From Fidelibacterota bacterium (lineage in GTDB: Bacteria; Pseudomonadota; Alphaproteobacteria; Rhodospirillales; Rhodospirillaceae), in the NCBI GenBank assembly GCA_947476625.1, contig CANJRA010000010.1, positions 28,456 through 92,455 of the forward strand: a DNA stretch of 64,000 nt, read 5' to 3'. How positions within the stretch are numbered: the stretch's first letter is position 1; each line of letters starts with the position of its first letter. Below the pieces are notes generated by a model, which was given only the letters and a program-made list of their open reading frames with translations, was not told the DNA's origin and did no database searches. Positions 47,065 to 56,848 of this stretch are shown here, in pieces. The position numbers and the translations under genes were made by a program.

Positions 47065-48267
47065 ATGCCATCCTTCACGCGCCGCGCACGCCGTACCGTC
47101 GACATCTGGCCCGGCTGGGTCGATGCCCTCTCGACGCTGCTAATCATCATCATTTTCGTGCTGCTGGTTTTTGTCGTCGGCCAGTTTTACCTTGGACAAG
47201 CGCTGTCAGGGCGCGATCAAGCTTTGTCGGCGCTCAACAAACAAATGGCGCAGATCGGCGACATGCTGAACATGGAGCGCAAAGCCCGCGCCGATCTGGA
47301 ACTCAGCGTCGGCCGTCTCACGAGTGATTTACAGTCCGCCAACCAGCAGCTCGAAGTGCTCGGCCAGCTGAAAACAGAGAACGCCGACCTAACCACGCAG
47401 CTTGGGACTAAAACCGCCGAGGCCGCACGGCTGAAGCAAGACCTCAGCAACGCTGCCCAAATGTCCGAGCAGGACCGCCAAGCCGCCGCCAAGCAAGTTC
47501 AGCAGTTGGCTTTACTGCAGCAAAACATCAAAGCCATGGAAGCGCTGAAAGCCAATCTCGAAAAACAAGTCAACGATCTCGGCGCGAAAGTCGCCAACAG
47601 CGACGGCGAAATCGCGAAAGAGCGCGCGCTGACCGTGGAAGCGCAGGCCCAGGCCGCACTTATGAGTCAGCAATTGCAAGAACTGCAAAAAGAATTTGCG
47701 CGTCTGTCCGCGATACTCGACGCCTCCGACAAACTCACCGCCGAGCAGAAGGCGCAAATTTCCGATCTCGGAAAACGTATGAATCGCGCCTTGGCCGGTA
47801 AGGTGCAGGAGTTGCAACGATACCGCTCCGAATTCTTCGGGCGCTTACGCGACATTCTCGGCACGCGCCCTGGTGTCACGGTTGTCGGTGACCGCTTCGT
47901 TTTCCAATCCGAAGTGCTGTTCGCATCGGGCTCTGCCGATGTCAGCCTCGACGGCCAGCGGCAATTGGCGCAATTGGCCCGCACACTGCTTAATATATCC
48001 AAAGACATTCCCAAAGAAGTGAACTGGCTTTTACGCGTCGATGGCCACACCGACACCGTGCCCATCGCTACCGCGCAGTTCCGCTCCAACTGGGAACTCT
48101 CATCGGCGCGTGCGATTGCGGTTGTGCGATATCTTGCCAGCCAAGGGGTGCCCGAAGAACGCCTCGCCGCCGCTGGCTTCGGCGAGTATCAACCGCTCGA
48201 TGCAGGTAAAACCGATGCCGCGCGCGCGCGTAATCGTCGCATCGAGTTGAAGCTGGATCAACGATAG
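47065..48267 (+). CDS. MotB/OmpA-like envelope protein with a long coiled coil
   Basis: One transmembrane helix (about residues 20–43) begins WPGWVDALSTLLIIIIFVLL, in which Asp20 occupies the position of the ion-carrying aspartate of MotB and ExbD. A very long coiled coil of about residues 48–265 (repeating Leu, Gln, Ala heptads) spans the periplasm, and a typical OmpA peptidoglycan-binding domain closes the protein (VDGHTDTVPI and NRRIELKLDQR). The 400-residue product pairs with the MotA-like gene just upstream. The coiled coil is far longer than the linker of flagellar MotB. Confidence 0.88.
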   Translation: MPSFTRRARRTVDIWPGWVDALSTLLIIIIFVLLVFVVGQFYLGQALSGRDQALSALNKQMAQIGDMLNMERKARADLELSVGRLTSDLQSANQQLEVLGQLKTENADLTTQLGTKTAEAARLKQDLSNAAQMSEQDRQAAAKQVQQLALLQQNIKAMEALKANLEKQVNDLGAKVANSDGEIAKERALTVEAQAQAALMSQQLQELQKEFARLSAILDASDKLTAEQKAQISDLGKRMNRALAGKVQELQRYRSEFFGRLRDILGTRPGVTVVGDRFVFQSEVLFASGSADVSLDGQRQLAQLARTLLNISKDIPKEVNWLLRVDGHTDTVPIATAQFRSNWELSSARAIAVVRYLASQGVPEERLAAAGFGEYQPLDAGKTDAARARNRRIELKLDQR

Positions 48268-48274
48268 GTGACCC

Positions 48275-48577
48275 ATGGGTACAGTGCTTGTCTACCGTCA
48301 GGACGGATTCTGTGAGATCGCTCTCGACGACGGCGACAAGGTGCAATTGCACCTAAACAAAAACGGCCTCGTCATCGCGCGTCAACAACCATCGGGGCAT
48401 CCCCCCGAGGTTCTCTTCAAGGGCGATGTCGAGACCCTCACCGCCATGTGCGTCGCATTGATGGATCAGACTGGTTCCAAAGCGTCTCCGCTCGACCTGA
48501 TGGTGGCTGTCGTGACGCAGCTTCCATCGGCCAACCAAGTGAAAGCCGCATTCCACGCGGCATCTCAAGCGGTCTAA
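48275..48577 (+). CDS. Hypothetical 100-aa protein in the MotAB-like operon
   Basis: Family not recognised. The ATG at 48275, seven bases after the MotB-like stop, encodes 100 residues with no signal peptide or membrane segment. The first half looks like beta-strands (TVLVYRQDGFCEIALDDGDKVQLHL), the second half is helical. It may be a cytoplasmic accessory of the motor-like pair. It converges with the hydroxylase gene whose stop lies one base away. Confidence 0.7.
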   Translation: MGTVLVYRQDGFCEIALDDGDKVQLHLNKNGLVIARQQPSGHPPEVLFKGDVETLTAMCVALMDQTGSKASPLDLMVAVVTQLPSANQVKAAFHAASQAV

Positions 48578-48578
48578 C

Positions 48579-49259
48579 TCAAGCGTCCGCCCACAGCCGC
48601 AATAAATTATGGTAGTGTCCGGCTAGCTGAACCAACGCCGGATGCTGCGGCACATCGCGGCCGAGTTGTTGAATGGATGAATCCAGCTCGAACAACATTG
48701 TGCGCTGGCTATCCTCACGCACCATGCTCTGAATCCAGAAGAACGAGGCCACACGCATGCCGCGTGTCACAGGCTCGACGTGATGAATGCTGGTGCCGGG
48801 ATAAAGAACCATGTCTCCCGCCGCCAATTTTATCTTGCGCGGACCGAATGTGTCCTCGATCACCAGTTCACCGCCGTCGTAGTCCTCGGGCGGTGTCAGA
48901 AAAATCGTTGCGGACAAGTCCGTGCGCACGCGGTGCGGCGTTCCGAAGATCGGGCGTATGGCCCCATCAACGTGGCGGCCATAATTCTGGTTGCCGGTAT
49001 AACGGTTGAACAACGGCGGCACTACCTTCAGCGGCAACGCCGCCGACGTGAACACAGGATGCTTCTCGAGGGTGGTCAAAATCATATCGCCTAGTTGTCG
49101 GGCGATAGGGTGCGCGTCGGGAACCTGTTGGTTGTGCTTCACGCGCTGCGCGATGTAACCCGCGGTATTGCGGCCGTCGGCCCACTCAGCCTTCGCCAGC
49201 GCCGCATGGCACTGCGCCACCTGCTCCGCCGACAAAACCTTAGGAATTGGAATCAGCAT
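48579..49259 (-). CDS. piuC: Fe(II)/2-oxoglutarate-dependent hydroxylase, PiuC/YbiX family
   Basis: The 226-residue product belongs to the PKHD-type hydroxylases that accompany siderophore receptors. The iron-binding histidine and aspartate are in [11 protein letters not shown]; the distal histidine lies in [16 protein letters not shown], where the arginine binds 2-oxoglutarate. The ATG at 49259 is preferred to the upstream frame at 49304. It follows the TonB-dependent receptor gene with 121 bp, in which a strong hairpin lies, so it may be expressed at a lower level than the receptor. Confidence 0.9.
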   Translation of the reverse strand: MLIPIPKVLSAEQVAQCHAALAKAEWADGRNTAGYIAQRVKHNQQVPDAHPIARQLGDMILTTLEKHPVFTSAALPLKVVPPLFNRYTGNQNYGRHVDGAIRPIFGTPHRVRTDLSATIFLTPPEDYDGGELVIEDTFGPRKIKLAAGDMVLYPGTSIHHVEPVTRGMRVASFFWIQSMVREDSQRTMLFELDSSIQQLGRDVPQHPALVQLAGHYHNLLRLWADA

Positions 49260-49282
49260 CGACGTGACGTCTCTAAAAAGGG

Positions 49283-49351
49283 TTCCCCTTCGTCGCCGGT
49301 CCATCCGAAGGAGGGGGAGGTTGGACTTTGAAGCATGGCGACGAAGGGGAA
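49283..49351. repeat. Perfect 15-bp inverted repeat between TonB receptor and PiuC genes
   Basis: The arms TTCCCCTTCGTCGCC (49283–49297) and GGCGACGAAGGGGAA (49337–49351) are perfect complements, with a second imperfect inner pairing (GGTCC/GGAC region). On the minus strand the hairpin is followed by CCCTTTTTA, so it can act as a terminator or attenuator. The palindromic-unit style suggests a mobile intergenic repeat, but no second copy is seen in this window. Confidence 0.75.
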
Positions 49352-49380
49352 TTACGTCATATCTTGCAGCGTGAATCCAG

Positions 49381-51600
49381 TTAGTAGTTGACGTTGATGG
49401 CGAACATCGCCGTCCGCCCCGCCCCCGGCACTACGTGCTGCTGGTGGATCGCGTTGTAATAGTATTTGTCCGTAAGATTGGTCACGTTGACCTTGAAGGC
49501 CAAGTGTTCGGACCACGCATACTTCGCGAAGGCATCGAAAGTCCAATAGCCAGGCACCGCACGGATCGGCGCGGTGTTCTGGGCATAGCGCTGATCAAGA
49601 TATTGGGCACCGCCGCCAACCTGGATCTTTTGTGTGACCACAAAAGATGTCCAAAGCGAGAAAGCATTCTTCGGCGCGTAAGGCAGCGGCGCACCCACAG
49701 CCGGAGCCCCGGCGATCGGCGAACCGTTTGCAGCCAACGGCGTCTTCGTCACTTCGCCGTCGAGATACACATAACCAGCCATCACCTGCCAGCGGTCGGT
49801 CAAGTGGCCGGTGATGCTGACGTCAAAACCTTGCGCACGCTGTGTGCCGCCAAGGGTATTGAATCCGGGCGTCGTCGGATTTGGAACGCGCGCGTTTTCC
49901 TTGATCGTACGGAACACCGCCGCATTAGCAGCAAGTTTGCCGTCCAGCAGATCCCACTTCGTTCCAATCTCGTAGCTCTTGTTCTTCTCTGGCTCGAGGA
50001 AAGCATTGGCGGTCGGGAATGCCCCGCGCGCGCTGGTCACGAACGTAAGAGTTTCAGACGACGGGTTAAACGAATTGCCGAAGCTGAAATAGATCGTGCC
50101 TTGTTCCATCGGCTTGAAGATGGCGCCCGCGCGATAGCTGAACAATTTGTCTGTATGGATGACTCGCTCAGCTCCGGTAAATACGCCGGTCGTTGAGTTA
50201 TAACGCGTCGCGCCATAGTTGACGCGGAAGCTGTCCCAACGCACACCGCCGACGAGTTGGAACATCTCGTGGAGTTTCAGCGTATCGAGCGCATACACGG
50301 CAAGACCGGCACCATGCGTATCAGCGATAAGGCTGGGCGGGGTGCCGGTCGAAGAAAAGAACGCAGTCTCATCGGGGTTCAACAGGTTGGTGCCGGGCAC
50401 GCCCTGCGCAAACCCCATCAACGGCGCCGAACGCTCGTTGCCGCCTTCAATACCGGCAACAATCTTGTGCTCGATAAAGCCTGTCTGAACATTGGCATGC
50501 AAATCGGCCTGACCTTGCAGGAAACTCTCGACAGCGCGTCCCGCGAAGACATTGCGGTTCACCGTGACGCCCGCTACCGGCGTGCCGACCGGCGCCGTAA
50601 TCTGCGGCTCGGTGATACGGTTGGAGCGCGAATAGTGGCCGTAACGCAGTTGCGTATGCAGCATCAGATCGTCGCTGAAATCATGATCGACTTTTGCTGT
50701 CACGATGTCGGCGGTGGCTTTCTGATAATCGCTATCGAAGCCGTAGAAGTTATTGCGCGGCACCTGGGCCACTTCAGTCCCGAACCACGGCAAGCCGTAA
50801 TCGGGAATGTCATTGTTATGCTGATGCAGGTAATCGACGACCAAACGCGTCGGCGTGCCCAGGCCGAGCGCGAGGCTGCCGCCGAAACCATAGCGCGATT
50901 GCTTCGTCACATCGCGGCCGGCCACGCCACTGTCCTGGCCCATGACATTCAGGCGCACAGCAGCGCCCTCGCCCAATCCATCGAGCGGCTGATTGACGTC
51001 GGCGGTAAAGCGCTTGGTGGAGTCCGTGCCGAAATTCAGCGCGCCGGACATGCGCGGCGTGAGATTGGCTTCTTTGGTCACCGAGTTGATGACACCCCCA
51101 GTCGAACCGCGGCCGAATACCATTGAGGCCGGACCTTGCAGCACGTCGATTTGCTCGTAGTTGAACGGATCGCGGAAATACATTCCGAAGTCGCGCATAC
51201 CGTCGACAAACATGTCGGTACGCGAATTGAAGCCGCGAATATTTGGGTTATTGCCCTGCCAGTTAAATTCGCTGGCGCCGAGCGTGATGCCCGGCACGCT
51301 GCGGAAAGCGTCGTTGAAGTTTGTAACGCCACGCTGCTCCAGCACTTCGGCCGAGATGGTGTTGACGGTTTGCGGTGTGTCGCGCAGCGGCTCGGTCAGC
51401 TTGCCCACCCCCGACCTATTGATCTTGAAGTCGCCAATCGGCGCCCCTTCAACCACTATCGTCGGAATTGAGCGACTTGCATTGTTATCAACTTTAGATT
51501 GTTTATCGGCGGCGGCACTTTGTTGTTCAGCATAGGCTGGGGCCTGTAAAACTAGCGCGATGGCCGCGCTCGCCATTAGAAAATCTCTATTCATGAACAT
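49381..51600 (-). CDS. TonB-dependent siderophore receptor (Fiu/FhuA-like)
   Basis: The 739-residue product is an outer-membrane beta-barrel receptor. A signal peptide ending in AYAEQ is followed by the plug domain: [32 protein letters not shown] and later [15 protein letters not shown]. The barrel ends in FAINVNY with the terminal aromatic residue. Plug residues and the adjacent PiuC gene fit catecholate siderophore or heme-related uptake, but the ligand is not determinable. Two ATG codons are possible (51600, 51594). A possible Fur-like site lies at 51648–51668. Confidence 0.92.
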   Translation of the reverse strand: MFMNRDFLMASAAIALVLQAPAYAEQQSAAADKQSKVDNNASRSIPTIVVEGAPIGDFKINRSGVGKLTEPLRDTPQTVNTISAEVLEQRGVTNFNDAFRSVPGITLGASEFNWQGNNPNIRGFNSRTDMFVDGMRDFGMYFRDPFNYEQIDVLQGPASMVFGRGSTGGVINSVTKEANLTPRMSGALNFGTDSTKRFTADVNQPLDGLGEGAAVRLNVMGQDSGVAGRDVTKQSRYGFGGSLALGLGTPTRLVVDYLHQHNNDIPDYGLPWFGTEVAQVPRNNFYGFDSDYQKATADIVTAKVDHDFSDDLMLHTQLRYGHYSRSNRITEPQITAPVGTPVAGVTVNRNVFAGRAVESFLQGQADLHANVQTGFIEHKIVAGIEGGNERSAPLMGFAQGVPGTNLLNPDETAFFSSTGTPPSLIADTHGAGLAVYALDTLKLHEMFQLVGGVRWDSFRVNYGATRYNSTTGVFTGAERVIHTDKLFSYRAGAIFKPMEQGTIYFSFGNSFNPSSETLTFVTSARGAFPTANAFLEPEKNKSYEIGTKWDLLDGKLAANAAVFRTIKENARVPNPTTPGFNTLGGTQRAQGFDVSITGHLTDRWQVMAGYVYLDGEVTKTPLAANGSPIAGAPAVGAPLPYAPKNAFSLWTSFVVTQKIQVGGGAQYLDQRYAQNTAPIRAVPGYWTFDAFAKYAWSEHLAFKVNVTNLTDKYYYNAIHQQHVVPGAGRTAMFAINVNY

Positions 51601-51791
51601 TTCCCTATTTAACCAGCCGCGACCGTATAACGGGGAAAATGCGTTGCCTTCTTATCATTGGATTAATTATAGGGGTTTGACGGAGGGACCCACCGCAAGG
51701 CGGCTCTTGCGGCTATTACGTGAAATCGCTATACACCCGCCTTCCCGTGAGCAGCCAAGGCTGACTCTGCACGTACTTAATGAGGCGCGCT

Positions 51792-52019
51792 ATGAAAAAA
51801 GAAGGTCACCCGGAATATCACGAGATTACCGTGATTATGACCGATGGAACGGAATTCAAGACCCGCAGCACTTACGGTAAAGCGGGCGACAGTATGCGCC
51901 TGGAAATCGACCCGAAAACCCACCCCGCCTGGACGGGCGTTCACCGTCTGAACGATGCCGGTGGTCAGTTGGCGAAATTTAACAAGCGCTTCAAGGGCTT
52001 CGGCACGTCGAAGGCCTAA
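51792..52019 (+). CDS. rpmE: 50S ribosomal protein L31
   Basis: The 75-residue product is a complete L31 ([20 protein letters not shown] and HPAWTG). It has no cysteine, so it is the zinc-independent form of the type A protein, as in many alphaproteobacteria. The ATG at 51792 matches the family start. The gene stands alone, followed by a strong terminator, and is divergent from the TonB receptor. Confidence 0.96.
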   Translation: MKKEGHPEYHEITVIMTDGTEFKTRSTYGKAGDSMRLEIDPKTHPAWTGVHRLNDAGGQLAKFNKRFKGFGTSKA

Positions 52020-52084
52020 ATCGCCAAACGCCTTCGTAGGGCGTTGGTTGATCAGAAGTTATTAGCTCTGACACAAAATCTAGT

Positions 52085-52116
52085 AGCCGCGTCACACTCG
52101 ACGCGGCTTTTGTGTT
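52085..52116 (+). terminator. Rho-independent terminator after rpmE
   Basis: The arms AGCCGCGTC (52085–52093) and GACGCGGCT (52100–52108) are perfect complements around a six-base loop, followed by TTTGTGTT. A smaller AACGCC/GGCGTT hairpin lies upstream at about 52027–52045. Confidence 0.9.
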
Positions 52117-52269
52117 ATTAGTTGACCGTAATTTTTAAAAGTTCGGCAACAAACCCGGATTAGAAACGTTAATTCGGCGCGAGCGTTATAAGCCGGCGCA
52201 ACGCTACCGCGTGGACTGGAGAAGCCAGATACCCGCGTAGCACTAACCCTCCGGCTGCAGTGGGCGATT

Positions 52270-54240
52270 ATGTTAGCCATTACTCAGTTTGAAGTTTACG
52301 TGCTCCAGAAGGGGCGCTGGACCCTCCACGCTCGATATCCGAGCGAGGATCGCAAGGAAGCCATTCTCGACGCCCGCACGACGGAAGCCTCGACCGGTTT
52401 CCCCGCCAAGGTGATCCGCGAGACCTATTTCCCGGACGTCAACGACAGCGAGCGCATTACCGCCTACATCAGCCCGAAAGCCAAAGAGCAGGAAAAAGCG
52501 CTGAAGTTCACTGCCAATGGTCGCCGGCCTTTCGTCGCCGCGCGCACCGCGGCCAGCGCGCTCGGCCGTAAAGTCAGCCCTTCACGCCGCATGCGCCAGC
52601 CGCTTTCGGTTGCACACACTTTCTTCCGTGTCATCGTCGCAGCGGGCATCAGCCTTGCCGCCGCCGCTCTCATTGTCGGCGTTATCGCCTGGACGATGGG
52701 TCGGTTTGTGGAATCAGGCATGGAGATCGCCGCCAATACGCGATCGACCGTCCTGACCTATTCCTATGTCGTCACTTTCCTGTTCATTTTCTGGTCGCTG
52801 TTCCGGTCGCGGTTGCCGCTGCATCGTCTGCTTGCCGACCTCTGGCAAAAAGCATCTCAAAAGCCCGCGACGGATATGCCGCTGACGGCCGATGCCAAAC
52901 CGCCCAAGGTAAAGCCGAAGCACGACCGCCCGCCCTCACCCGAAGTCTTGCGCGAATACGAAGACATGAAGGTCAAGCGCGGCGACCTCGATACATTGCC
53001 GCCGCCTGTGCTTGAGGAAGAAACCGCGCCGACGTCCGTCGCGGCACCCACCGCGGAAGTCATCCCACTCCAGCCGGACCTTTTGAAAAAAGAAGAAGAG
53101 AAAAAGAAGGCGGAGAAGGCAGAGAAAGAAAAGAAAGCCAAAGAGAAACAGGCCAAAGAGGCCGAAAAAATCGCGCCGCCGCCGGTTCTCGAACCCGAGA
53201 CCCAGACTGACGAATTACTTAAGCCCGAAGCCGCCGCCGCTTCAACGTACGAAGTCGAGAACACAAATCTCGAACGCATGGTCTTGCGCCGATTTGCAGC
53301 CGATGTCGTAAAACCGGCGATAAAAGAATCGATGCCCGATGATCCGGTCACACGGCGCGGCGTCGCGATTGTGCTCGCTGGCAGCGCATCCGCTGTTGCC
53401 GCCACCTCGCACCTCAACGCGGCTGTAGAAACGGAATTGCTCAAAGATGCGCTTAGCCACATCGGCATGAATCAAGGGGCCGTCGATCTATTCATGGGTC
53501 AGCACAGCCAGCTCACCAGCACGCCTGCGAATCTTTCGCTGTTGGCAGCCGGACGCAGCGCGCTCGCAGCGTATCTCGAGGGCGGCACCAACATGGTGCA
53601 GACCCTTGGCCAGGCTTTGACCAACTGGCGTACACCTTTTTCGCAAACGCAGCCCGTTCTCGGCGAGCCCATTGGTACCGCCGCAATTATTCCCCTCGTC
53701 GATGTGTATATGCTGACCGAGTTGCGCGAAAAGCCGCGCTTCGGTGAAAACGAAAAGCAGGTCGATGCTTTCCACGACCAAGCTATGGGTGCGCACAACA
53801 ACATTGTGCGCAGCGTTGTTGGCAGTCACGGCGGCCATTAGGTTAAGCATACCGGCAAAGGTATCTTTGCCCGCTTCCCGACTGCTGCTGCAGCCGTCGA
53901 CGCGGCGACCGAGATGCAGCGCGGCTTTACCGAAGAAGGCTCCAAGCTCGCGATCGGCATCATCGGCAATACCGATGCCGGCGAAGACCCCCTGCTATCG
54001 GCCAACCTGGTGCGCCAAGCTCAGGCGATTGTTGCCCGTACCGCCACCGGCGAAATCCTGTGTGAAACCCAGATCCAGGCCGCCCTTCAACGGCAGCGTG
54101 GCGACAACGGCGGCAATAGCGCTCAAGCGGTCGAAGAACTCCACCTCGTCAGGCTTGTCACGCCGGAAGCAGAGTTCGAAACCGCCCCGCCCGCGCAGGC
54201 CCCGGAAAGCCGCACCAGCTCCCCGGCCCAGCGGATTTAA
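52270..54240 (+). pseudogene. Membrane protein with degenerate class III cyclase domain, interrupted by an in-frame TAG
   Basis: The frame from the ATG at 52270 to the stop at 54240 is 656 codons, interrupted by TAG at 53839–53841 (GGH-stop-VKHTGKG; the ancestral codon was probably GAG). Order: a small N-terminal domain (FEVYVLQKGRWTLHARYP), two transmembrane helices at about 115–145 and 156–180, a Pro/Lys-rich linker, a helical middle domain (about 330–440) and a cyclase-like C-terminus. In that domain the second catalytic aspartate is Lys (TGKG for TGDG), so it could not cyclise ATP even if intact. It is a tandem paralogue of the next gene. A restart at the ATG at 53914 is possible. Confidence 0.75.
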
Positions 54241-54411
54241 GGTATCTTTAGGGAATCTCTAGCATTTTGTATGGTGCATCAGACTATGTCCGGTTGGACA
54301 CTGGTCTGCTATGCGGCCGAAGATAATACTTAATAGTCCGCAACCGGCGGCGGCGACGAGGGGAAGTGCGAGTATTGAGGTCACCACGAGGTGACCGGCG
54401 CACTATGAGGC

Positions 54412-56348
54412 ATGGCTCGAGAATCGTTCGAAGTCTACTACTACCAAGAAAAACGTTGGCAGCTTCATGGCAGCTACGAGCCGCATGAGCGTGAGAAGGC
54501 TGTCGAAGAAGCCAAGCAGATCGAAATCAAACAAGGCTTCGCTTCCCGCGTTATGCGCGAAAGCTTTGACGAAGAAACCAACACATCAGAAGAAATTGTC
54601 ACCTGGCAGAGCGCCAAGGCGAAATCCATCAACGACGCCGACAGTATGTTCGGCGAAAAGAAAAACGCGAAGAACAAGGGCAAGTCCAAGCTCGATAAGA
54701 AAAATGCGCCCGCGCAGCGCCCGGCGCCAAGACCCGAGCCCGCCGCTGAAAAGCCCAAGAATTCCCCGCCCCGCAACGCCGGCAAATCCGCTCCGAAGAA
54801 GCCCAAAGGCAAGACTAAAAAACGCAGCGGCCTCGTTCGTTTTGTCATGGCCGTCATCATCAGTCTGGCGTTAGGCGTCATCAGCCTCATAGCGAGTTCG
54901 CTGGTGGTCGCGCAGATGATGAGCATGGGCATGCTCAAGCCTGCCAACTATACCCAGTTGATTGTTGGCGCTTCGGTTTTGATCTTCTTCGCCGCGCTCT
55001 TCATTAATCTGCAGCGGCAATTCGGCATTCTCGCCATGTTGCGCACCAATCAAAAGTGCGCCCTGAAGTTGGCGCCTTACAAATGATCGCCGTCGCTAAA
55101 AAGAAAACGGTGGCCGTACAAGACGTCGAGTTCGGCGATGTCGAGATCGAAGATCTCCGCGCCAAGATCTCCGCTGAAGACTCCGAAATCGAAATGGCCG
55201 CGGAAGAGTCCGCGGAGGCCGAAGAACTCGAATTGCCAGATCTAGATGCCGACATGGGCACCGAAGTCAGCGCGCCGCAGGAATGGCCCGTCGAGCCTGA
55301 GCCGGAGTTGCCGCCGCAACAGCAGCAGCAACCCGCCGCCAAGCCCGCGCCGCCGGCACCCCCGCGCGTCGAAGAGAAAAAACCAACGCCTCCCTCAAAG
55401 CCGGCCGCGCCCGAAAAGTCGCCGGCCGAAATCGAAGCGCGCGGAAGCCTCAACAAATTCATCAGCGACGCCTTGCGTGCCGCCAAACCCGAACCGACCA
55501 ACGCTTTTGCGAAATTCGGCATGAACCTCTATTTCGCCGGCGGCGCGTCGGTGATTGGTCAGTCAAAGAAACTTAGCAAAGACGCGCAGTTGATGGTGCT
55601 GAAAGACGGCCTCGTCGCGGCCGGCAACACACCGGAACGCGCCGAGAACTTCTGCGTCGAGCTTCCCTCCTACGGCAAGAACCCAAAATACACCGTCATG
55701 GTACAAGCTGGTGCCAAAGCCATGACCCATCAGATGCGCGGCGACGACAACGCCAACGGCGAAATCGGCTCCCTGATCAGCGAATGGAACCTGCCGGAAA
55801 AACGCCCGACCGTGCCGTCGGTCTTTACCTTCGTCTTTACTGACATCGTCGGTTCTACCGCCATGACCCAGCGCCTCGGCAACGCCGGTGCGCAGAAGGC
55901 CGTGCGCGCGCACAACACCGCCGTCCGCGGCGCGCTCCAAGCGCATCGAGGCCGCGAGGTCAAACATACAGGCGACGGCATCATGGCCGTCTTCCCCGAC
56001 CCCATTTCCGCCGTCAATGCCACCATCCGAATGCAGCGCGAGATCGCCGCGCATAACAGCGCCAATCCCAATATCGAAGTCACGATCCGCGTCGGCGTCA
56101 ACGTCGGTGAAGCAGTTGAAGAAGATAACGACTTCTTCGGCGCCGCCGTACAGATGACCGCGCGCATCTGCGACAAAGCGACAAAGAGCAACATCTGGGT
56201 ATTACAAGCCGTGAAGGATGCCTGTAAAGGCCAGAAGATCGGCTTCATCCCGCGCGGCGGTTTCGAGATGAAGGGCATCCAGGGCAAAAAGCCGCTCTAC
56301 GAAATCGGCTGGAGCGACATCCACAAGAACGAACTCGCCGACCTCTAA
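54412..56348 (+). pseudogene. Membrane-anchored class III adenylate/guanylate cyclase, frameshifted
   Basis: Two frames form one product: 54412–55086 (N-terminal domain FEVYYYQEKRWQLHG, Lys/Pro-rich linker and two transmembrane helices at about 143–168 and 182–200) and 55056–56348 (Pro/Glu-rich linker, helical middle domain and catalytic domain). Adding one base to the AAAA at about 55047–55050 makes the frame continuous and gives about 645 residues. The catalytic domain is intact: FVFTDIVGSTAM with the first metal aspartate, VKHTGDGIMAVFP with the second, and RVGVNVGEAV for the transition state. Without the join, the second frame could still make a soluble cyclase starting at the GTG 55056. 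Confidence 0.78.
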
Positions 56349-56359
56349 TTTTTTAGCCG

Positions 56360-56848
56360 CTAGCTCTTGGTCTGCGCGTCGTACCAGTTTCGTATCTCCT
56401 GCAAATCCGCAACCCCCGACATCACCCTCGCCTTCCCATCACGCCCGATCAGCATTGTACGCGGCATTTCGCCGCGCCATGTGGGATCGATCTCGAAGCG
56501 CAGCTTTTCATGGAAAGCATCGGCGAACGCCCAACTCTCGACGTTGTTGAGTTTGGCCTCGGCCAGCGTCGCCGTTAGCTCCTCGGTGTCCTCGGACGCC
56601 GGATCGGATGCGATCATCACAACATTCATGCCAGGGCGATCGCGCTGCATCTCCGCCCAATGCGGCAGCTCGGTCAAACACGGCGCGCAGGTCAGACCCC
56701 AAAAATGTACGATGGTGGGCTTGTCTGCATGCGCCGCAAGAAGCTGATGCCAACTTCCCCGCACAAATGGCCGTGTTTCTATAGTCTGGCTATCGCAAGC
56801 CGACAACGCCGCGAGAAACAGAACGCCTATAAACCCACGTAATTTCAT
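56360..56848 (-). CDS. TlpA/ResA-like thioredoxin-fold lipoprotein
   Basis: The 162-residue product has a lipoprotein signal peptide (LAALSAC, Cys18) followed by a thioredoxin fold with the redox motif CAPC in FWGLTCAPCLTELPHW, and the cis-proline region MPRTMLIGRDGKA. Such proteins deliver electrons or handle metals on the outer face of the inner membrane. Its ATG overlaps the stop of the preceding BNR-repeat gene (ATGA), so the two are coupled, and the context is the metal-related locus. Confidence 0.88.
   Translation of the reverse strand: MKLRGFIGVLFLAALSACDSQTIETRPFVRGSWHQLLAAHADKPTIVHFWGLTCAPCLTELPHWAEMQRDRPGMNVVMIASDPASEDTEELTATLAEAKLNNVESWAFADAFHEKLRFEIDPTWRGEMPRTMLIGRDGKARVMSGVADLQEIRNWYDAQTKS

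Noticed and set aside
45853..48267. Zorya-type anti-phage system (ZorAB)
   Set aside because: The MotA/MotB-like pair resembles ZorAB in general form, but no ZorC, ZorD or ZorE-like helicase or nuclease gene is present, and the neighbours are ordinary envelope or hypothetical genes.
12356..53841. Stop-codon reassignment to explain the in-frame TAA and TAG
   Set aside because: TAA, TAG and TGA all end intact housekeeping genes in the window (for example serA and rpmE), so neither codon has been globally reassigned.
53744..54262. Alternative frame 53744–54262 as a real gene
   Set aside because: Its translation is Arg/Pro/Ser-rich shadow sequence, while the frame continuing from 52270 has cyclase-like motifs through to 54240.
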